Assembly (NCBI RefSeq): GCF_000469585.1 | Contig: NZ_AWNK01000007.1 | Span: forward strand, 85,348-149,347 | From: Chrysiogenes arsenatis DSM 11915 | Lineage (GTDB): Bacteria > Chrysiogenota > Chrysiogenetes > Chrysiogenales > Chrysiogenaceae | Length of the DNA: 64,000 bases | Direction of reading: 5' to 3' | Part shown: positions 9,822 to 24,855 of the stretch, in pieces | Position numbering within the stretch: position 1 is the first letter of the stretch | How the letters are laid out: each line of letters starts with the position of its first letter | Made by a program: the position numbers and the translations under genes | The notes under the pieces: generated by a model | The model's input: the letters and a program-made list of their open reading frames with translations, nothing else | The model's database searches: none | What the model was told of the DNA's origin: nothing

Positions 9822-10466
9822 ATGGAAAAAACAGCTCCGCTGTTGCGCACACTTCTACAATTTTCGCGCTGTGTCTGCTTTCCGCCACGATGTCGCCACT
9901 GTGGCGCTGTGATGAGTCAGGATAGCGTTCCCCTCTGTCAACTCTGTCAGTCGCTGGTTGTACTCAAGCCGCTCTTGCAGCGTATAGATGGACTTCCGGT
10001 CACTTCCTTAGCATCGTATAACTCGCCTCTCTTTTCGCTGTTGAAAGCGTGGAAATATCGTAAAGACATGCTGGCTGCGGACTATATTATTCGCTGGTGG
10101 CAGTCTGCTGCCGTGTTGCATGTTGACCGGTCGATGGTGACGGCCAGTTACCCGCCGGTATTCTGGGGGAAGTCACTGTTGCGCGGATTTATTCCGGCAA
10201 GGGTGTTGGCGGAAAATATTGGCATGCCGCTTTCTATCCCCTTTTGTCAAGTTATGCCACGGGCGTCACAGGTCGCACTTGGGCGGCAAAAGCGACTACT
10301 CAGCGGATTCCGCGGGTTGGTTTATCTTGGTAAAATCTCGCCTACTATGATAATAGTGGATGATATCATCACCACAGGGGCAACCCTTAACCGGTATGCT
10401 CACGTTTGTGCCGCGCGTGGAACTGAAAAAATTACTGCACTGACATTATTACGTGCAGAGGAGTGA
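9822..10466 (+). CDS. ComF-family phosphoribosyltransferase-like protein
   Basis: 214-residue ComF/GntX-family protein. The N-terminal CRHCG...CQLC element looks like the double zinc finger of the family (about residues 24-41). The C-terminal PRPP-binding motif IIVDDIITTGATL marks a type I phosphoribosyltransferase fold. ComF in naturally competent bacteria helps single-stranded DNA uptake; no other competence gene is near, so that role is unproven here. Confidence 0.88.
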   Translation: MEKTAPLLRTLLQFSRCVCFPPRCRHCGAVMSQDSVPLCQLCQSLVVLKPLLQRIDGLPVTSLASYNSPLFSLLKAWKYRKDMLAADYIIRWWQSAAVLHVDRSMVTASYPPVFWGKSLLRGFIPARVLAENIGMPLSIPFCQVMPRASQVALGRQKRLLSGFRGLVYLGKISPTMIIVDDIITTGATLNRYAHVCAARGTEKITALTLLRAEE

Positions 10467-10469
10467 TAG

Positions 10470-13240
<2,771 letters not shown>

Positions 13241-13243
13241 CCG

Positions 13244-14431
13244 ATGCGCAAAAAATCGGTTAAGGAAGTTTCCCTCGCCGGGAAACGAGTCTGGACGCGG
13301 GTAGACTTTAATGTTCCCGTGAAGGATGGAGTCGTTACCGATGCTACGCGCATTGAGGCTGCCCTCAGCACGATACGTTACATTGTTGAACAAGGAGGCA
13401 AGGTTATCCTTGCCTCTCATTTTGGTCGCCCCAAAGGCGAACGTCGCGATGATATGTCGCTTGCACCAGTTGCACCGCTCTTATCTCAAATCCTTGGACA
13501 GCCAGTAGCCTTTGCGCCCGATTGTATTGGTGCTGAGGTGGACAGCATGATTGCCGCAATGAAAAATGGCGATGTTGTGCTGTTGGAAAACACCCGTTTC
13601 CATAAAGGTGAAGAGAAAAACGACCCAACGCTTTCGCAGCAGTTTGCCGCGCAGTGCGATGTGTATGTGAACGATGCCTTTGGTGCGGCACACCGCGCAC
13701 ATAGTTCTACTGCTGGGATTTGCGATTATGTGCAGGAGAAGGTGTGCGGCTTCCTGATGGAACAAGAAATCGAATATCTCGGTGCGAAAATTGCTGCTGC
13801 TGATCGCCCTTTTGTCGCCATTTTGGGTGGCGCGAAGGTCTCTGATAAAATTCCCGTCATTGAAAATCTGATTCCAAAAGTTGACGCTATTCTAATTGGT
13901 GGCGCTATGGCCTATACCTTCCTTGCTGCACAAGGTGTAAGCACAGGGAAATCTATGGTGGAAGAAGATAAAAAAGATCTTGCGCTTCAGTTGCTTGCAA
14001 AAGCAACGGCTGCAGGGGTAACTATTGGACTTCCGATTGACCATGTTGTCGGCAGAGAGTTTTCCGAAGTAACCGAAAAGAAAATGACAGCAGACCGCGC
14101 GATTGGCGAAGGGTGGATGGGGCTCGACATTGGGCCACAAACCATCAAGCACTACGAGCGACTCATTGGTGATGCGAAGACGGTGTTATGGAATGGCCCG
14201 ATGGGAGTTTTCGAGTGGAAAAGCTTTTCTGAAGGGACATATGCCGTAGCCCATGCGATGGCGGCAAATACACAAGCGATCACGATTGTTGGCGGCGGCG
14301 ATAGTGTGAGTGCGGTCAATAAAAGTGGTACAGCTGCGCAGATGTCGCATATTTCTACTGGGGGAGGAGCAAGCCTAGAATTGCTTGAAGGAAAAATTCT
14401 CCCTGGCGTCGACTGTCTGAACGATAAATAG
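13244..14431 (+). CDS. pgk: phosphoglycerate kinase
   Basis: 395-residue two-domain kinase making ATP from 1,3-bisphosphoglycerate. The sequence shows RVDFNVPVKDG, HFGRPKGER, LLENTRFHKGEEKND and the C-terminal nucleotide-binding GGGDSVSAV and STGGGASLELLEGK blocks. Normal length. Second gene of gapA-pgk. The promoter region of the ATP synthase operon begins directly after it. Confidence 0.97.
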   Translation: MRKKSVKEVSLAGKRVWTRVDFNVPVKDGVVTDATRIEAALSTIRYIVEQGGKVILASHFGRPKGERRDDMSLAPVAPLLSQILGQPVAFAPDCIGAEVDSMIAAMKNGDVVLLENTRFHKGEEKNDPTLSQQFAAQCDVYVNDAFGAAHRAHSSTAGICDYVQEKVCGFLMEQEIEYLGAKIAAADRPFVAILGGAKVSDKIPVIENLIPKVDAILIGGAMAYTFLAAQGVSTGKSMVEEDKKDLALQLLAKATAAGVTIGLPIDHVVGREFSEVTEKKMTADRAIGEGWMGLDIGPQTIKHYERLIGDAKTVLWNGPMGVFEWKSFSEGTYAVAHAMAANTQAITIVGGGDSVSAVNKSGTAAQMSHISTGGGASLELLEGKILPGVDCLNDK

Positions 14432-14454
14432 TACTCTGTTTTGTTTCCGTTTGC

Positions 14455-14484
14455 TTGACGAATTCTTTTTCAGTGTGCTAGTTT
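14455..14484 (+). promoter_or_regulatory. sigma-70 promoter of the ATP synthase operon
   Basis: TTGACG, an 18-base spacer and TAGTTT with an upstream TG (TGTGCTAGTTT). It has the same geometry and nearly the same extended -10 as the rplU promoter at 5292. It lies about 75 bases before the first atp gene. Confidence 0.6.
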
Positions 14485-14559
14485 ACGCAGGTTTTTTGCA
14501 CTCATTGGCACAAGGTTCTTCATTGTGAAGTGTATATCTCATCGGAAAAGGGGTTAGAA

Positions 14560-14985
14560 GTGATTGACCTGAATGTGACGTTTTTTGTTCAGCTGGTCAA
14601 TTTCCTCGTTTTTCTGGTACTTCTGAACATTATTGTGGTGAAGCCACTGCTCAGAGCTATCGAGAAGCGGGAGAAAACGATTGCTGACGCAAAAGCCAGC
14701 GTCCAGAACACCGACGATCTTGTCGCGCGCAAAAAAGCCGAATACGAAGCCGCACTGGAGAAACACCGTGCGGAAGCTCGTGCAAAGGCCGAAGCCGCCA
14801 GAGTCGATGCTCTGAAAGTGCAGGAAGAGGTGCTTGGGAGTGCGAAGCAAGACGCCGGTAAAATCCTCGCAGCTGGTATGGGAGAAATTGAGGCACAATT
14901 GGCTCAAGCGAAGGCTCAACTGAACGTTGAATCCAAAGCGATTGCCCAGTTGATTGTCCAGAAAATTGTTGGGAGGGCTTCATGA
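14560..14985 (+). CDS. atpF2: ATP synthase F0 subunit b'
   Basis: 141-residue peripheral-stalk subunit: one N-terminal membrane helix (FFVQLVNFLVFLVLLNIIVV) followed by a long charged coiled coil rich in Ala, Lys and Glu. The GTG at 14560 is preferred over the GTG at 14530 because AAGGGG sits six bases upstream and the protein then starts at the helix. It overlaps the next b subunit gene by 4 bases (ATGA). A b'/b heterodimer stalk is known from deltaproteobacteria, Campylobacterota and phototrophs. Confidence 0.88.
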   Translation: MIDLNVTFFVQLVNFLVFLVLLNIIVVKPLLRAIEKREKTIADAKASVQNTDDLVARKKAEYEAALEKHRAEARAKAEAARVDALKVQEEVLGSAKQDAGKILAAGMGEIEAQLAQAKAQLNVESKAIAQLIVQKIVGRAS

Positions 14986-15527
14986 AAAAAGCTCTCTCGC
15001 TGGTAGTGCTTGGTGTGTTGGCAGTTCCAGCCGTTGCTTTTGCAGCTGGCGACCCTGCCGATATGATCCCGAAAGCGATTAACTTAGCAATTTTGCTTGG
15101 TGCTATCGTGTATTTTGGCAAAAAGTATGTCGTTGATTTCTTCTCGAATCGTACTGCTACTATTGAAAAAGAGCTGAATGCCGCTCGTATAGCCAAGCAA
15201 GAAGCGGAGCAGAAAGCGAAAGAGTACGAAGAAAAGTACCGTGCTGTCGAAAAAGAGCTTTCGGAAATGAAGGCGACTTCAGAGAAGATTGCTCAGGAAG
15301 AGCGCGAGCGGATTATTCGTGATGCGCATGAACTGGCCGAAAAAATGGTTGCCAATGCCAAGGCGTCAATTGAAATCGAATTCAAAAAAGCAACCAACAC
15401 TATTCGCCAAGGGATTGTCGCAGAGGCGCTAGAGCAGGCGTCAGGTTCTTTGCGCTCTTCACTGAACGCAGCAAACAACGAGGTACTGGTAAAAGAGTAC
15501 ATTGTTGCGGTGAAGGGGGAGTCGTGA
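14982..15527 (+). CDS. atpF: ATP synthase F0 subunit b
   Basis: 181-residue stalk subunit. Residues 1-21 look like a cleavable signal peptide (ending AVAFA), followed by a membrane helix (INLAILLGAIVYFGKKYV) and a long coiled coil. A signal-peptide-like extension on subunit b is also seen in some deltaproteobacteria. It overlaps b' by 4 bases and atpH by 4 bases. Confidence 0.9.
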   Translation: MKKALSLVVLGVLAVPAVAFAAGDPADMIPKAINLAILLGAIVYFGKKYVVDFFSNRTATIEKELNAARIAKQEAEQKAKEYEEKYRAVEKELSEMKATSEKIAQEERERIIRDAHELAEKMVANAKASIEIEFKKATNTIRQGIVAEALEQASGSLRSSLNAANNEVLVKEYIVAVKGES

Positions 15528-16060
15528 GTCAGTATGTTGTCGCCAAGCGTTACGCCAAAGCAGCGTATGAGCTGTTACGTGATGCTGGCAATACCGAGTT
15601 GTTTTTTGATCAAGTAGTTCCTTTTGCTGACGAAATTTTGAATGACAAGTCCCTTGCCGGCTTTTTTTTGAACCCGACGGTGCAGCGTGAGTTGAAAGTT
15701 GAGGTCATGCAAAAAGCAACGGCCGCAATTGATGCGACGTGTGGCCGTTTTCTGGTGCTTTTGGCGAACAAGGGACGGCTGGAGATCATGCGCGAAATTA
15801 TTCGTGCCTATGAAGAGCTGTACAATGCTGAGAAAAATATTGTTCAGGCCGATGTTCGCAGTGCTTTTGCACTGAGCGATACGACAAAAGAAGAAATTCG
15901 TACTTGCCTTGAGGCCTTAACCAACAAGAAAATCACGATGGAAGTATCCGTTGATGATTCTCTTATCGGGGGGATGACGGCTCAAATTGGTTCTACGCTG
16001 TACGACGGATCCGTTCGCGGCCAGCTTGACAAACTGAAAGAAAGCTTGGTTAAAGCTTAA
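15524..16060 (+). CDS. atpH: ATP synthase F1 subunit delta
   Basis: 178-residue delta subunit joining the stalk to the F1 head. The N-terminal helical bundle (VAKRYAKAAYELL) and the conserved C-terminal DDSLIGGMTAQIGSTLYDGSVRGQL are diagnostic. GTG start, overlapping the b subunit stop as GTGA. atpA follows 22 bases downstream. Confidence 0.95.
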   Translation: MSQYVVAKRYAKAAYELLRDAGNTELFFDQVVPFADEILNDKSLAGFFLNPTVQRELKVEVMQKATAAIDATCGRFLVLLANKGRLEIMREIIRAYEELYNAEKNIVQADVRSAFALSDTTKEEIRTCLEALTNKKITMEVSVDDSLIGGMTAQIGSTLYDGSVRGQLDKLKESLVKA

Positions 16061-16082
16061 ATTTTATTGAGGTGACGAGCGA

Positions 16083-17591
16083 ATGCAGATCAAAGCTGAA
16101 GAGATCAGCCGGATTATCAAACAGCAAATCGAAGGGTTCGACAAGAGCTTCGATGTGCAAGAGACCGGTAAGATCATTTCCGCCGGTGACGGGGTTGTGC
16201 GCATTTATGGCCTCGAAAACGCGATGGCGGGCGAATTGCTTGAATTCCCAGGCGACCTGTACGGAATGGTACTCAACCTGGAAGAAGACAACGTAGGTGC
16301 GGTTCTTCTTGGGGAAGCAACATCAGTTCGCGAAGGCGATTTGGTGAAGCGGACTGGAAAAATTGCTCAAGTTCCAGTAGGTGAAGAGATGGTTGGCCGC
16401 GTAGTAAACGCGCTTGGTCAGCCAATTGATGGCAAAGGGCCAATCAATGCCAAGCAATTTGGTTTGATTGAAAAGAAGGCTCCTGGGGTTATTACGCGGA
16501 AGTCTGTTCACGAGCCGATGCAAACTGGTATTAAGGCGATCGACTCCATGATTCCAATTGGACGTGGTCAGCGTGAACTTCTGATTGGCGACCGCCAAAC
16601 TGGGAAAACGACGATCGCGATTGACACGATTTTGAACCTGAAAACAGAAGATGTGTATTGCATCTATGTAGCGATTGGCCAAAAGCGTTCTACCGTTGCA
16701 CAGGTGGTTAAAGTACTCGAAGAAAACGGCGCTATGGCGTACACAACGGTTGTTGCGGCAACGGCTTCTGAGCCGGCTCCACTTCAGTTCCTTGCTCCAT
16801 ATTGCGGTGTTGCGATTGGCGAATACTTCCGCGATAACGGCAAGCACGCGCTCATCATTTATGATGATTTAAGTAAGCAAGCAGTTGCTTACCGTCAGCT
16901 TTCGCTCTTGCTCCGTCGTCCGCCAGGGCGTGAAGCGTATCCTGGTGACGTATTCTACATCCACTCGCGCCTGCTTGAGCGTGCGGCGAAGTTGAATGAT
17001 GAACTTGGTGCAGGATCATTGACGGCGATTCCTATTATCGAAACACAGGCGGGTGACGTTTCGGCGTATATTCCAACAAACGTTATTTCGATTACCGATG
17101 GCCAGATATTCCTTGAATCAGATCTTTTCTACTCGGGGCAGCGTCCTGCCGTTAACGTCGGTATTTCGGTATCGCGTGTTGGTGGTGCGGCTCAGATTAA
17201 GGCGATGAAACAAGTTGCCGGTACTATGAAACTCGAATTGGCACAGTTCCGCGAATTGGCGGCGTTTGCTCAATTTGGTTCTGACCTTGATGCGACAACC
17301 AAAGCGGTTCTTGATCGTGGTGCTCGTCTATCTGAACTGCTGAAGCAGTCAGCGTACAGCCCATTCAAAGTTGAAGAGCAAGTTGCTTCTATCTACTGTG
17401 GGGTTCGTGGTCATCTGGATGATATTCCTGTCAATGCGGTGAGAAAGTTTGAAACAGAGTTTCTCAACTTCCTTCGTTCGCAGCGGGGTGATGTCATGAC
17501 GGAAATTGCGACCAAGAAGCAACTCGATGAAGCGACTGAAGGCAAACTGAAAGCGGCTATCGCAGACTTCAAAAAAACGTTCAGCGCCTGA
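16083..17591 (+). CDS. atpA: ATP synthase F1 subunit alpha
   Basis: 502-residue non-catalytic nucleotide-binding subunit. The P-loop GDRQTGKT is at about residues 169-176, and [17 protein letters not shown] and the C-terminal helical domain are present. It pairs with beta in the catalytic hexamer. Normal length, ATG preceded by GAGGTGACG. Confidence 0.98.
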   Translation: MQIKAEEISRIIKQQIEGFDKSFDVQETGKIISAGDGVVRIYGLENAMAGELLEFPGDLYGMVLNLEEDNVGAVLLGEATSVREGDLVKRTGKIAQVPVGEEMVGRVVNALGQPIDGKGPINAKQFGLIEKKAPGVITRKSVHEPMQTGIKAIDSMIPIGRGQRELLIGDRQTGKTTIAIDTILNLKTEDVYCIYVAIGQKRSTVAQVVKVLEENGAMAYTTVVAATASEPAPLQFLAPYCGVAIGEYFRDNGKHALIIYDDLSKQAVAYRQLSLLLRRPPGREAYPGDVFYIHSRLLERAAKLNDELGAGSLTAIPIIETQAGDVSAYIPTNVISITDGQIFLESDLFYSGQRPAVNVGISVSRVGGAAQIKAMKQVAGTMKLELAQFRELAAFAQFGSDLDATTKAVLDRGARLSELLKQSAYSPFKVEEQVASIYCGVRGHLDDIPVNAVRKFETEFLNFLRSQRGDVMTEIATKKQLDEATEGKLKAAIADFKKTFSA

Positions 17592-17610
17592 TCGGAAAGG
17601 GAAGTAGGCA

Positions 17611-19901
<2,291 letters not shown>

Positions 19902-19912
19902 GGGGGAATTTT

Positions 19913-20329
19913 ATGGCTGAGACCATCGGTTTTGAGCTGATTACCCCACAAAAGCAGCTGTTAAAGCTTGACGTTGAGCAAGTTTCTATGACTGGCATCG
20001 AAGGGGATTTTACGGTTTTACCAAACCACACTCCCTTTTTGACGGCACTTAAACTGGGTGAACTTACCTATGTTGTCGACGGGAAAGAAACGCACGTTTT
20101 TGTTGACTGGGGCTTTTGTGAGGTTCTGCCTCACCAAGTTACCGTACTGGCTGAAACAAGTGAATTGGCAATCGATATTGATATCGAAGAGGCTCGGAAC
20201 AAAAAGATGCAAGTGGAAGAGGTTCTGCAGCGTGCAGAATATGAAGACACCATCGCATTCGAGCGGGCTCGGGTTGAACTGATTCGTCAGATTATGCGTA
20301 TCAGCATTGCTGAGAAATACGGCAGATAA
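19913..20329 (+). CDS. atpC: ATP synthase F1 subunit epsilon
   Basis: 138-residue epsilon subunit, a regulator of F1 rotation. An N-terminal beta sandwich (FELITPQKQLLKLDVEQV, GIEGDFTVLPNHTPFLTAL) is followed by a two-helix C-terminal part. Last gene of the operon, followed by a strong terminator. The a (atpB) and c (atpE) genes are not in this cluster. Confidence 0.96.
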   Translation: MAETIGFELITPQKQLLKLDVEQVSMTGIEGDFTVLPNHTPFLTALKLGELTYVVDGKETHVFVDWGFCEVLPHQVTVLAETSELAIDIDIEEARNKKMQVEEVLQRAEYEDTIAFERARVELIRQIMRISIAEKYGR

Positions 20330-20350
20330 CTTTTACGTGTTATGCGTAAA

Positions 20351-20384
20351 AAGCCGACACCTTACGAGGTGTCGGCTTTTTTTT
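20351..20384 (+). terminator. rho-independent terminator of the atp operon
   Basis: AAGCCGACACC and GGTGTCGGCTT form a perfect 11-pair stem with a six-base loop, followed by a run of eight T, 20 bases after atpC. Confidence 0.95.
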
Positions 20385-20400
20385 GATGTATGCGAAAAAA

Positions 20401-20429
20401 ATTGGGATCGACGTAAGGTCGATCCCAAT
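20401..20429 (-). terminator. rho-independent terminator of the porin gene
   Basis: ATTGGGATCGAC and GTCGATCCCAAT form a perfect 12-pair stem with a five-base loop. Read on the minus strand it lies 23 bases after the porin stop and is followed by six T. It sits back to back with the atp terminator, insulating the two convergent units. Confidence 0.9.
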
Positions 20430-20452
20430 AATCGCAGGAATGGGTGCTTGAT

Positions 20453-21616
20453 TTAAAAACCGTATTCTATGCCCGCACTTACGATATTATAATTATCATT
20501 TCCTGATTTATCGTTTTTCACGTCAGCATACGAAATTCCAAAAGTGAGGTTGGGAATGATTTCGTAGCCCACACTCAGGTCAAGTTCTTTTTCTTTTGTT
20601 TTATCTATTCCATCAAAATAGCGAGTTTGGCCATAGAGCGCCCCAAGGGAAACACCAGCGATTTCTACACCAGCACCAAGGTAGAACGTACGTGCATCGT
20701 CAGATAATGTGTTATTTCCTTCTGCAAATGGCGTTTGATCGCCAAAAGATGCGATGAACCCTGCACCTTTATCGTCAACTGAAATATAGCCAGCAGTAGC
20801 GCTAAAAATATTAAATGCAACCCCTTGTTCAATCCAAGCGACATTACCATCTTGCCCGCCAAGGTTGCTATCTACACTCGAACGGACATACTGTCCCATG
20901 GTAGTCGCTGTCAGCCCTTCCATAGGCTCAAACGTAGCAGTAAGCTTGAGGCCGGGAGCGCGGAAGGCATCAGGTGCATGATAGTAGTAAGGGTTAATTT
21001 CGAGCCATGTGATAGGGGTGTATTTGGCATCAAAGACGAAAAGACCACTGGTTTCTTTATTAAGCCCAGCGCCTGTCAAGGCATCATTATCGCTCAAAAG
21101 AGAAAACTTATCGCTTACTTCATCGACGCCCACAACCGCTTGGCGCTTTGCCCATACGAAAGTAAGTCCAAGGTTTTCGATAGCATCAACGGTGGCCGTG
21201 GCGCCTTCAATATAGTCGCCGAGCCACTCAAGATCGGCTGCATGGCGCCCAGCAGTAATACCAACGACTCCTTCACGGGTATAGCGAATGAAAGCTTCAT
21301 GTATGATAGCATCTTGTGCAATAAGGGCGTCATAGTTGCCATCATTTTTTTCGCTCAAACGTGTAGTCGCCCAAGCACCCATTCCAAGGCTCAATCCATG
21401 CAGTGGAGCCGTTTCGTAGCTAATCGAAGCATTCCCGTTAGAAAATCCTTCGTCTGGAGTGGCGGCATCGTCATAATTAGTTTGCTGGCCATAAATTCCT
21501 ACGTGACCAGAGACAGACCCATTTTTGAACGATTCTTCGAGTGCGTTGGCAGAAGCCATGGCAGGGATTGCGCAAAGAGCAGCCGCAACAAATAAACTGT
21601 GGTGTACACGATTCAT
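20453..21616 (-). CDS. outer-membrane porin
   Basis: 387-residue predicted beta-barrel. A signal peptide (VAAALCAIPAMASA) is followed by alternating amphipathic strands with many aromatic and Gly residues, and the chain ends in IEYGF, the C-terminal aromatic signature for BAM recognition. It probably forms a general or anion-selective diffusion pore. ATG 21616 is chosen because GGAGG lies just upstream; the longer reading lacks a signal. The upstream region carries repeated TGTCA-type dyads. A single-gene unit closed by its own terminator, as expected for an abundant protein. Confidence 0.82.
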   Translation of the reverse strand: MNRVHHSLFVAAALCAIPAMASANALEESFKNGSVSGHVGIYGQQTNYDDAATPDEGFSNGNASISYETAPLHGLSLGMGAWATTRLSEKNDGNYDALIAQDAIIHEAFIRYTREGVVGITAGRHAADLEWLGDYIEGATATVDAIENLGLTFVWAKRQAVVGVDEVSDKFSLLSDNDALTGAGLNKETSGLFVFDAKYTPITWLEINPYYYHAPDAFRAPGLKLTATFEPMEGLTATTMGQYVRSSVDSNLGGQDGNVAWIEQGVAFNIFSATAGYISVDDKGAGFIASFGDQTPFAEGNNTLSDDARTFYLGAGVEIAGVSLGALYGQTRYFDGIDKTKEKELDLSVGYEIIPNLTFGISYADVKNDKSGNDNYNIVSAGIEYGF

Positions 21617-21648
21617 AAATCCTCCATAAAGTGTGATATTTGAGAACT

Positions 21649-21664
21649 TGTCAGTGAGTTGATA
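21649..21664. promoter_or_regulatory. candidate operator A upstream of the porin
   Basis: TGTCA-GTGAGT-TGATA, an imperfect dyad 33 bases before the porin start codon. With one extra leading T it matches the copy at 21800 in 14 of 16 positions. No known regulator can be assigned. Confidence 0.4.
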
Positions 21665-21682
21665 ATGTAAAGAGGATGCAAA

Positions 21683-21694
21683 ATCAACTGACAA
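21683..21694. promoter_or_regulatory. shortened inverted copy of the porin repeat
   Basis: ATCAACTGACAA is the reverse complement of TTGTCAGTTGAT, a version of the flanking repeats lacking four central bases. It lies between operator copies A and C. Confidence 0.3.
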
Positions 21695-21800
21695 TTTACA
21701 GAAAGATAGATGTAACAAACATGACAGAGTTTATAATTAATGGTATCCAAATTATTTACGCGCCATTTAAGAGAGAAGAAATATTTTGTATGTCGTATTT

Positions 21801-21816
21801 TGTCAGTTAGTTGACA
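21801..21816. promoter_or_regulatory. candidate operator C upstream of the porin
   Basis: TGTCA-GTTAGT-TGACA, a perfect five-base dyad with a six-base spacer, 152 bases (centre to centre) from operator A. The half-site and spacing resemble those bound by CRP/FNR-superfamily regulators such as CooA, but that is an analogy only. Confidence 0.42.
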
Positions 21817-21863
21817 TTGAAACGTAACTAATTTGAATGTAGCACAGGAGCGAGTTTCGTAAC

Positions 21864-22241
21864 TTATGAGAGCGGGGTTGTAATGGACTCAACAACACAA
21901 TATGCTATAGCTTGCTGGGCGGTATGCGAGAGCGAAAGATGCACGCGGTACTGTTCAATGTGGCTAAATACTGCAAGGCGGCCGTGCAGCTTAAGGAATG
22001 GTTTCCCAAGGTGATCATGGTAAACTTCCATGTCTTGAAAGGTGCAGTCACGGAGGCCTGTTCCGATCGCTTTTAAGAAGGCTTCTTTGGCTGCAAAGCG
22101 AACGGCGTATCGCTGTGATGGGCTCGCAGCGCGTGACGCATATTCAATTTCACTTGGCGTGAAAACACGTTCTAAGAATTTAATTGTGACATTGTCGAAG
22201 CGGTGCACTTCGACAATGTCAACTCCTATGCCATAAATCAC
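21864..22241 (-). CDS. acpS: holo-[acyl-carrier-protein] synthase
   Basis: 125-residue phosphopantetheinyl transferase that activates ACP. The N-terminal [12 protein letters not shown] and [15 protein letters not shown] blocks carry the Mg-binding Asp and Glu and the CoA-binding residues. The GTG start at 22241 overlaps the pdxJ stop (GTGA) and gives the family-standard length. Part of the msbA-pdxJ-acpS operon; the pdxJ-acpS pairing is widespread in bacteria. Confidence 0.94.
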   Translation of the reverse strand: MIYGIGVDIVEVHRFDNVTIKFLERVFTPSEIEYASRAASPSQRYAVRFAAKEAFLKAIGTGLRDCTFQDMEVYHDHLGKPFLKLHGRLAVFSHIEQYRVHLSLSHTAQQAIAYCVVESITTPLS

Positions 22242-22960
22242 GATTGCATGACCCGACTCATGAGTTCTTTCATGTGGCGAACTGCCTGCTCGAGTCCACA
22301 AAACAGGGCGCGTGAAATGATGCTGTGGCCAATATTCAGCTCTTGCATCCCAGGGATTTGAGCAATTGCTATCACGTTTTGGTAGTTCAACCCGTGCCCT
22401 GCGTGCAAATAGAGACCTTGTTCAAGGGTGAACTCGGAAGCCCAGACAATACGGCGGAGCTCTTCCCTTTGTTGTTGATTCATTGCATTGGCATAGCTGC
22501 CAGTATGAATTTCGACCGCATGTGCGCCAGCGTCATTACATGCCTGAATCTGTTCTTTATCGGGATCAACAAAAAAACTGACCAAGATGCCAGCCTCGCG
22601 TAGGGTGCGTGCCGCACTTTGAAGTGCATGAAAGTTAGCTTTCACATCAAGCCCTCCTTCGGTGGTAAGCTCTTCACGCTTTTCAGGGACGAGAGTGACT
22701 TGTTCTGGTTTGGCTTCACAAGCAATGCGAATCATTTCATCCGTGCAAGCCATTTCCAGATTAAGTGGAAGAATAGAGGTTTGACGGAGGAGGGAAAGGT
22801 CGCTGTCCTGAATGTGGCGGCGATCTTCACGCAAATGGATGGTAATTGAATCGGCTCCGCCAAGTTCGGCGGCGAATGCAGCGGCTACAACGGATGGTTC
22901 GGCACCACGCCGTGCCTGACGCACCGTAGCAATATGGTCGATGTTGACTCCGAGTTTCAT
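22238..22960 (-). CDS. pdxJ: pyridoxine 5'-phosphate synthase
   Basis: 240-residue TIM-barrel enzyme condensing 1-deoxyxylulose 5-phosphate with 3-amino-2-oxopropyl phosphate in the DXP-dependent vitamin B6 route. The sequence shows [38 protein letters not shown] and GLNYQNV. Overlaps msbA and acpS by 4 bases each. Confidence 0.97.
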   Translation of the reverse strand: MKLGVNIDHIATVRQARRGAEPSVVAAAFAAELGGADSITIHLREDRRHIQDSDLSLLRQTSILPLNLEMACTDEMIRIACEAKPEQVTLVPEKREELTTEGGLDVKANFHALQSAARTLREAGILVSFFVDPDKEQIQACNDAGAHAVEIHTGSYANAMNQQQREELRRIVWASEFTLEQGLYLHAGHGLNYQNVIAIAQIPGMQELNIGHSIISRALFCGLEQAVRHMKELMSRVMQS

Positions 22961-24693
22961 GGGTTCTCCTTGTGTGCTGTCGTTGTAAATTGCATAGTAT
23001 AGTAACGGGCATAATGGCCGTTATGTTTTAATAGTTCTGCGTGGTTGCCTGCTTCTGCGATGCGTCCTTGCTCAAGAACCACAATTTTATCAGCATGGGT
23101 GATAGTGGAAAGACGATGGGCGACAATAAACGTAGTGCGACCTTGCATGAGATTGTGCAGCGCCGCCTGTACAAGAGCTTCCGACTCATTATCCAGAGCA
23201 GAGGTGGCCTCGTCGAGTATAAGAATGGGAGCATTTTTGACGATGGCGCGGGCGATACAGAGGCGCTGACGTTGGCCACCGGAAAGGCGAACGCCACGAT
23301 CACCAATGACGCTATCAAGTCCTTGTTCCATTGCCATGACAAAATCGTACGCATTTGCGGCTTTCAGGGCAACGATAACTTGCTCTTCTGTCGCATCGGG
23401 TTTTCCGTAAAGAATGTTTTGGCGCACGGTGTCATTGAAGAGGATGGTTTCTTGATCAACAAACGCTATTGCATTCGCGAGATCAACATGCGTAAAATCT
23501 TTGATGTTAACTCCATCGATAGTAATGGCGCCTTCTGTAACATCATAAAAACGGACAAGCAGTGAAGCCAGAGTTGTTTTGCCACCACCGCTCATACCAA
23601 CAAGAGCGATAACATCACCAGAGTTAGCTTCTAAGTTGATATCACGCAGTACCCATTCGTCGTCATAGCGAAAGCTGACATTGTGAAAGATGACGTTGCC
23701 GTTAATATGTTCGATTTTCTTGGGTTCGGTAGGGTCTGTGATTTCGTGCGGCGTATCGAGGACTTCAAAAACTCGCTCGGCAGCACCGAAAGAGCGTTGC
23801 AGGACGCTGTTCAGTGCGATAAGGCGCTTAACGGGAGCGAGCATCAACCCAAGAGCAGTTAAAAAGCTGAAAAACTCTCCGGTAGTCATGCTGCCATCGA
23901 TGACTTGTTTTCCGCCAAACCAGATGATAGCCGCAATACCAAAGCTGGAGATGAGTTCGATGACGGGTGAGGCAAGCTGTTCATTTTTGATAGTTTTGAC
24001 GATATAACGGTAGTACCGATCGTTGATGGTGGCAAAGCGGTTGATCATGGTGTGGGACAATGCGAATGATTTAACAATTTTTATGCCGCTAAATGTTTCT
24101 TGAAGGGTATCAGAGAGCTCACCAATTTTTTCCTGTGATTGAATCGTAAATTTTTTAATTTTGCGCCCGATTGTGCGCACAGGGAGTATGGTGAGCGGAA
24201 GTACAATGATAGCCAGTAAGGTGAGTTGCCAGTTTTGATAAAAGGCAAGACCAAGGAGTGCGATAGCGGTGAGGGAATCTTTCAGGAGAACGGTAACAGT
24301 GTCAGCTATAGCAACTTGCATGGTGCTGACATCGTTAATCACTTTGCTCATCTGTGATCCAACTGAGTTTTTGCTATAATGACGAACGGGTAGCCGCACC
24401 ATGTGTGAGTAGACTTCATTGCGGATGGTTTGCATGGCGAGTTGTCCTGCTATGCGGATTGTTACCCCTTGTATGTAGCGGAAGACGCCTTTCAGGAAAA
24501 AAAGGGCGATGACGCCAAAGGGAAGCAACTGAAGTAATGTGCCATTTTGACTGATAAAAATATCGTCCAAAACAGGTTGGACGAGGTATGCCATGACACC
24601 ATCCGTTGCAGAAACTGCTATGCTGAAAAAAATTGATATACCAATGAGTTTTTTGTATGGCATGACATACATAAAAAGTCTTTTAGCGATCAT
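22957..24693 (-). CDS. msbA: lipid A export ABC transporter, MsbA type
   Basis: 578-residue half transporter with a six-helix membrane domain (about 1-310) followed by an ATPase domain: Walker A GMSGGGKT at about 366-373, signature LSGGQRQR, Walker [13 protein letters not shown], and the H-loop AHRLST. It is predicted to flip lipid A-core to the periplasmic leaflet, which fits the adjacent LPS genes and the LptF/LptG genes at 44.3 kb. A generic multidrug exporter is the alternative. First gene of the operon with pdxJ and acpS. Confidence 0.87.
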   Translation of the reverse strand: MIAKRLFMYVMPYKKLIGISIFFSIAVSATDGVMAYLVQPVLDDIFISQNGTLLQLLPFGVIALFFLKGVFRYIQGVTIRIAGQLAMQTIRNEVYSHMVRLPVRHYSKNSVGSQMSKVINDVSTMQVAIADTVTVLLKDSLTAIALLGLAFYQNWQLTLLAIIVLPLTILPVRTIGRKIKKFTIQSQEKIGELSDTLQETFSGIKIVKSFALSHTMINRFATINDRYYRYIVKTIKNEQLASPVIELISSFGIAAIIWFGGKQVIDGSMTTGEFFSFLTALGLMLAPVKRLIALNSVLQRSFGAAERVFEVLDTPHEITDPTEPKKIEHINGNVIFHNVSFRYDDEWVLRDINLEANSGDVIALVGMSGGGKTTLASLLVRFYDVTEGAITIDGVNIKDFTHVDLANAIAFVDQETILFNDTVRQNILYGKPDATEEQVIVALKAANAYDFVMAMEQGLDSVIGDRGVRLSGGQRQRLCIARAIVKNAPILILDEATSALDNESEALVQAALHNLMQGRTTFIVAHRLSTITHADKIVVLEQGRIAEAGNHAELLKHNGHYARYYTMQFTTTAHKENP

Positions 24694-24807
24694 ACAAGGT
24701 TTTTCTATCCTTCACGTTTATTTTAGTAAGTGGGTGAACTCTAGCTTTTCATATTGATTCTTACAAGTGTTTTTACTACACGATAATTTTGTCTGTATGT
24801 GGCGAAA

Positions 24808-24838
24808 TTGACCATAGATAGGGACTGCTTTCTATGCT
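24808..24838 (+). promoter_or_regulatory. weak candidate promoter of the LPS operon
   Basis: TTGACC with TATGCT after a 19-base spacer, immediately before the first glycosyltransferase gene. The -10 is imperfect and an overlapping TATAAG is an alternative, so this is tentative. Confidence 0.3.
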
Positions 24839-24855
24839 ATAAGCGTGTATAGAGA

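Noticed and set aside
20825-21595. 256-residue plus-strand frame opposite the porin
   Set aside because: It mirrors the porin coding sequence and has no plausible ribosome site or domain.
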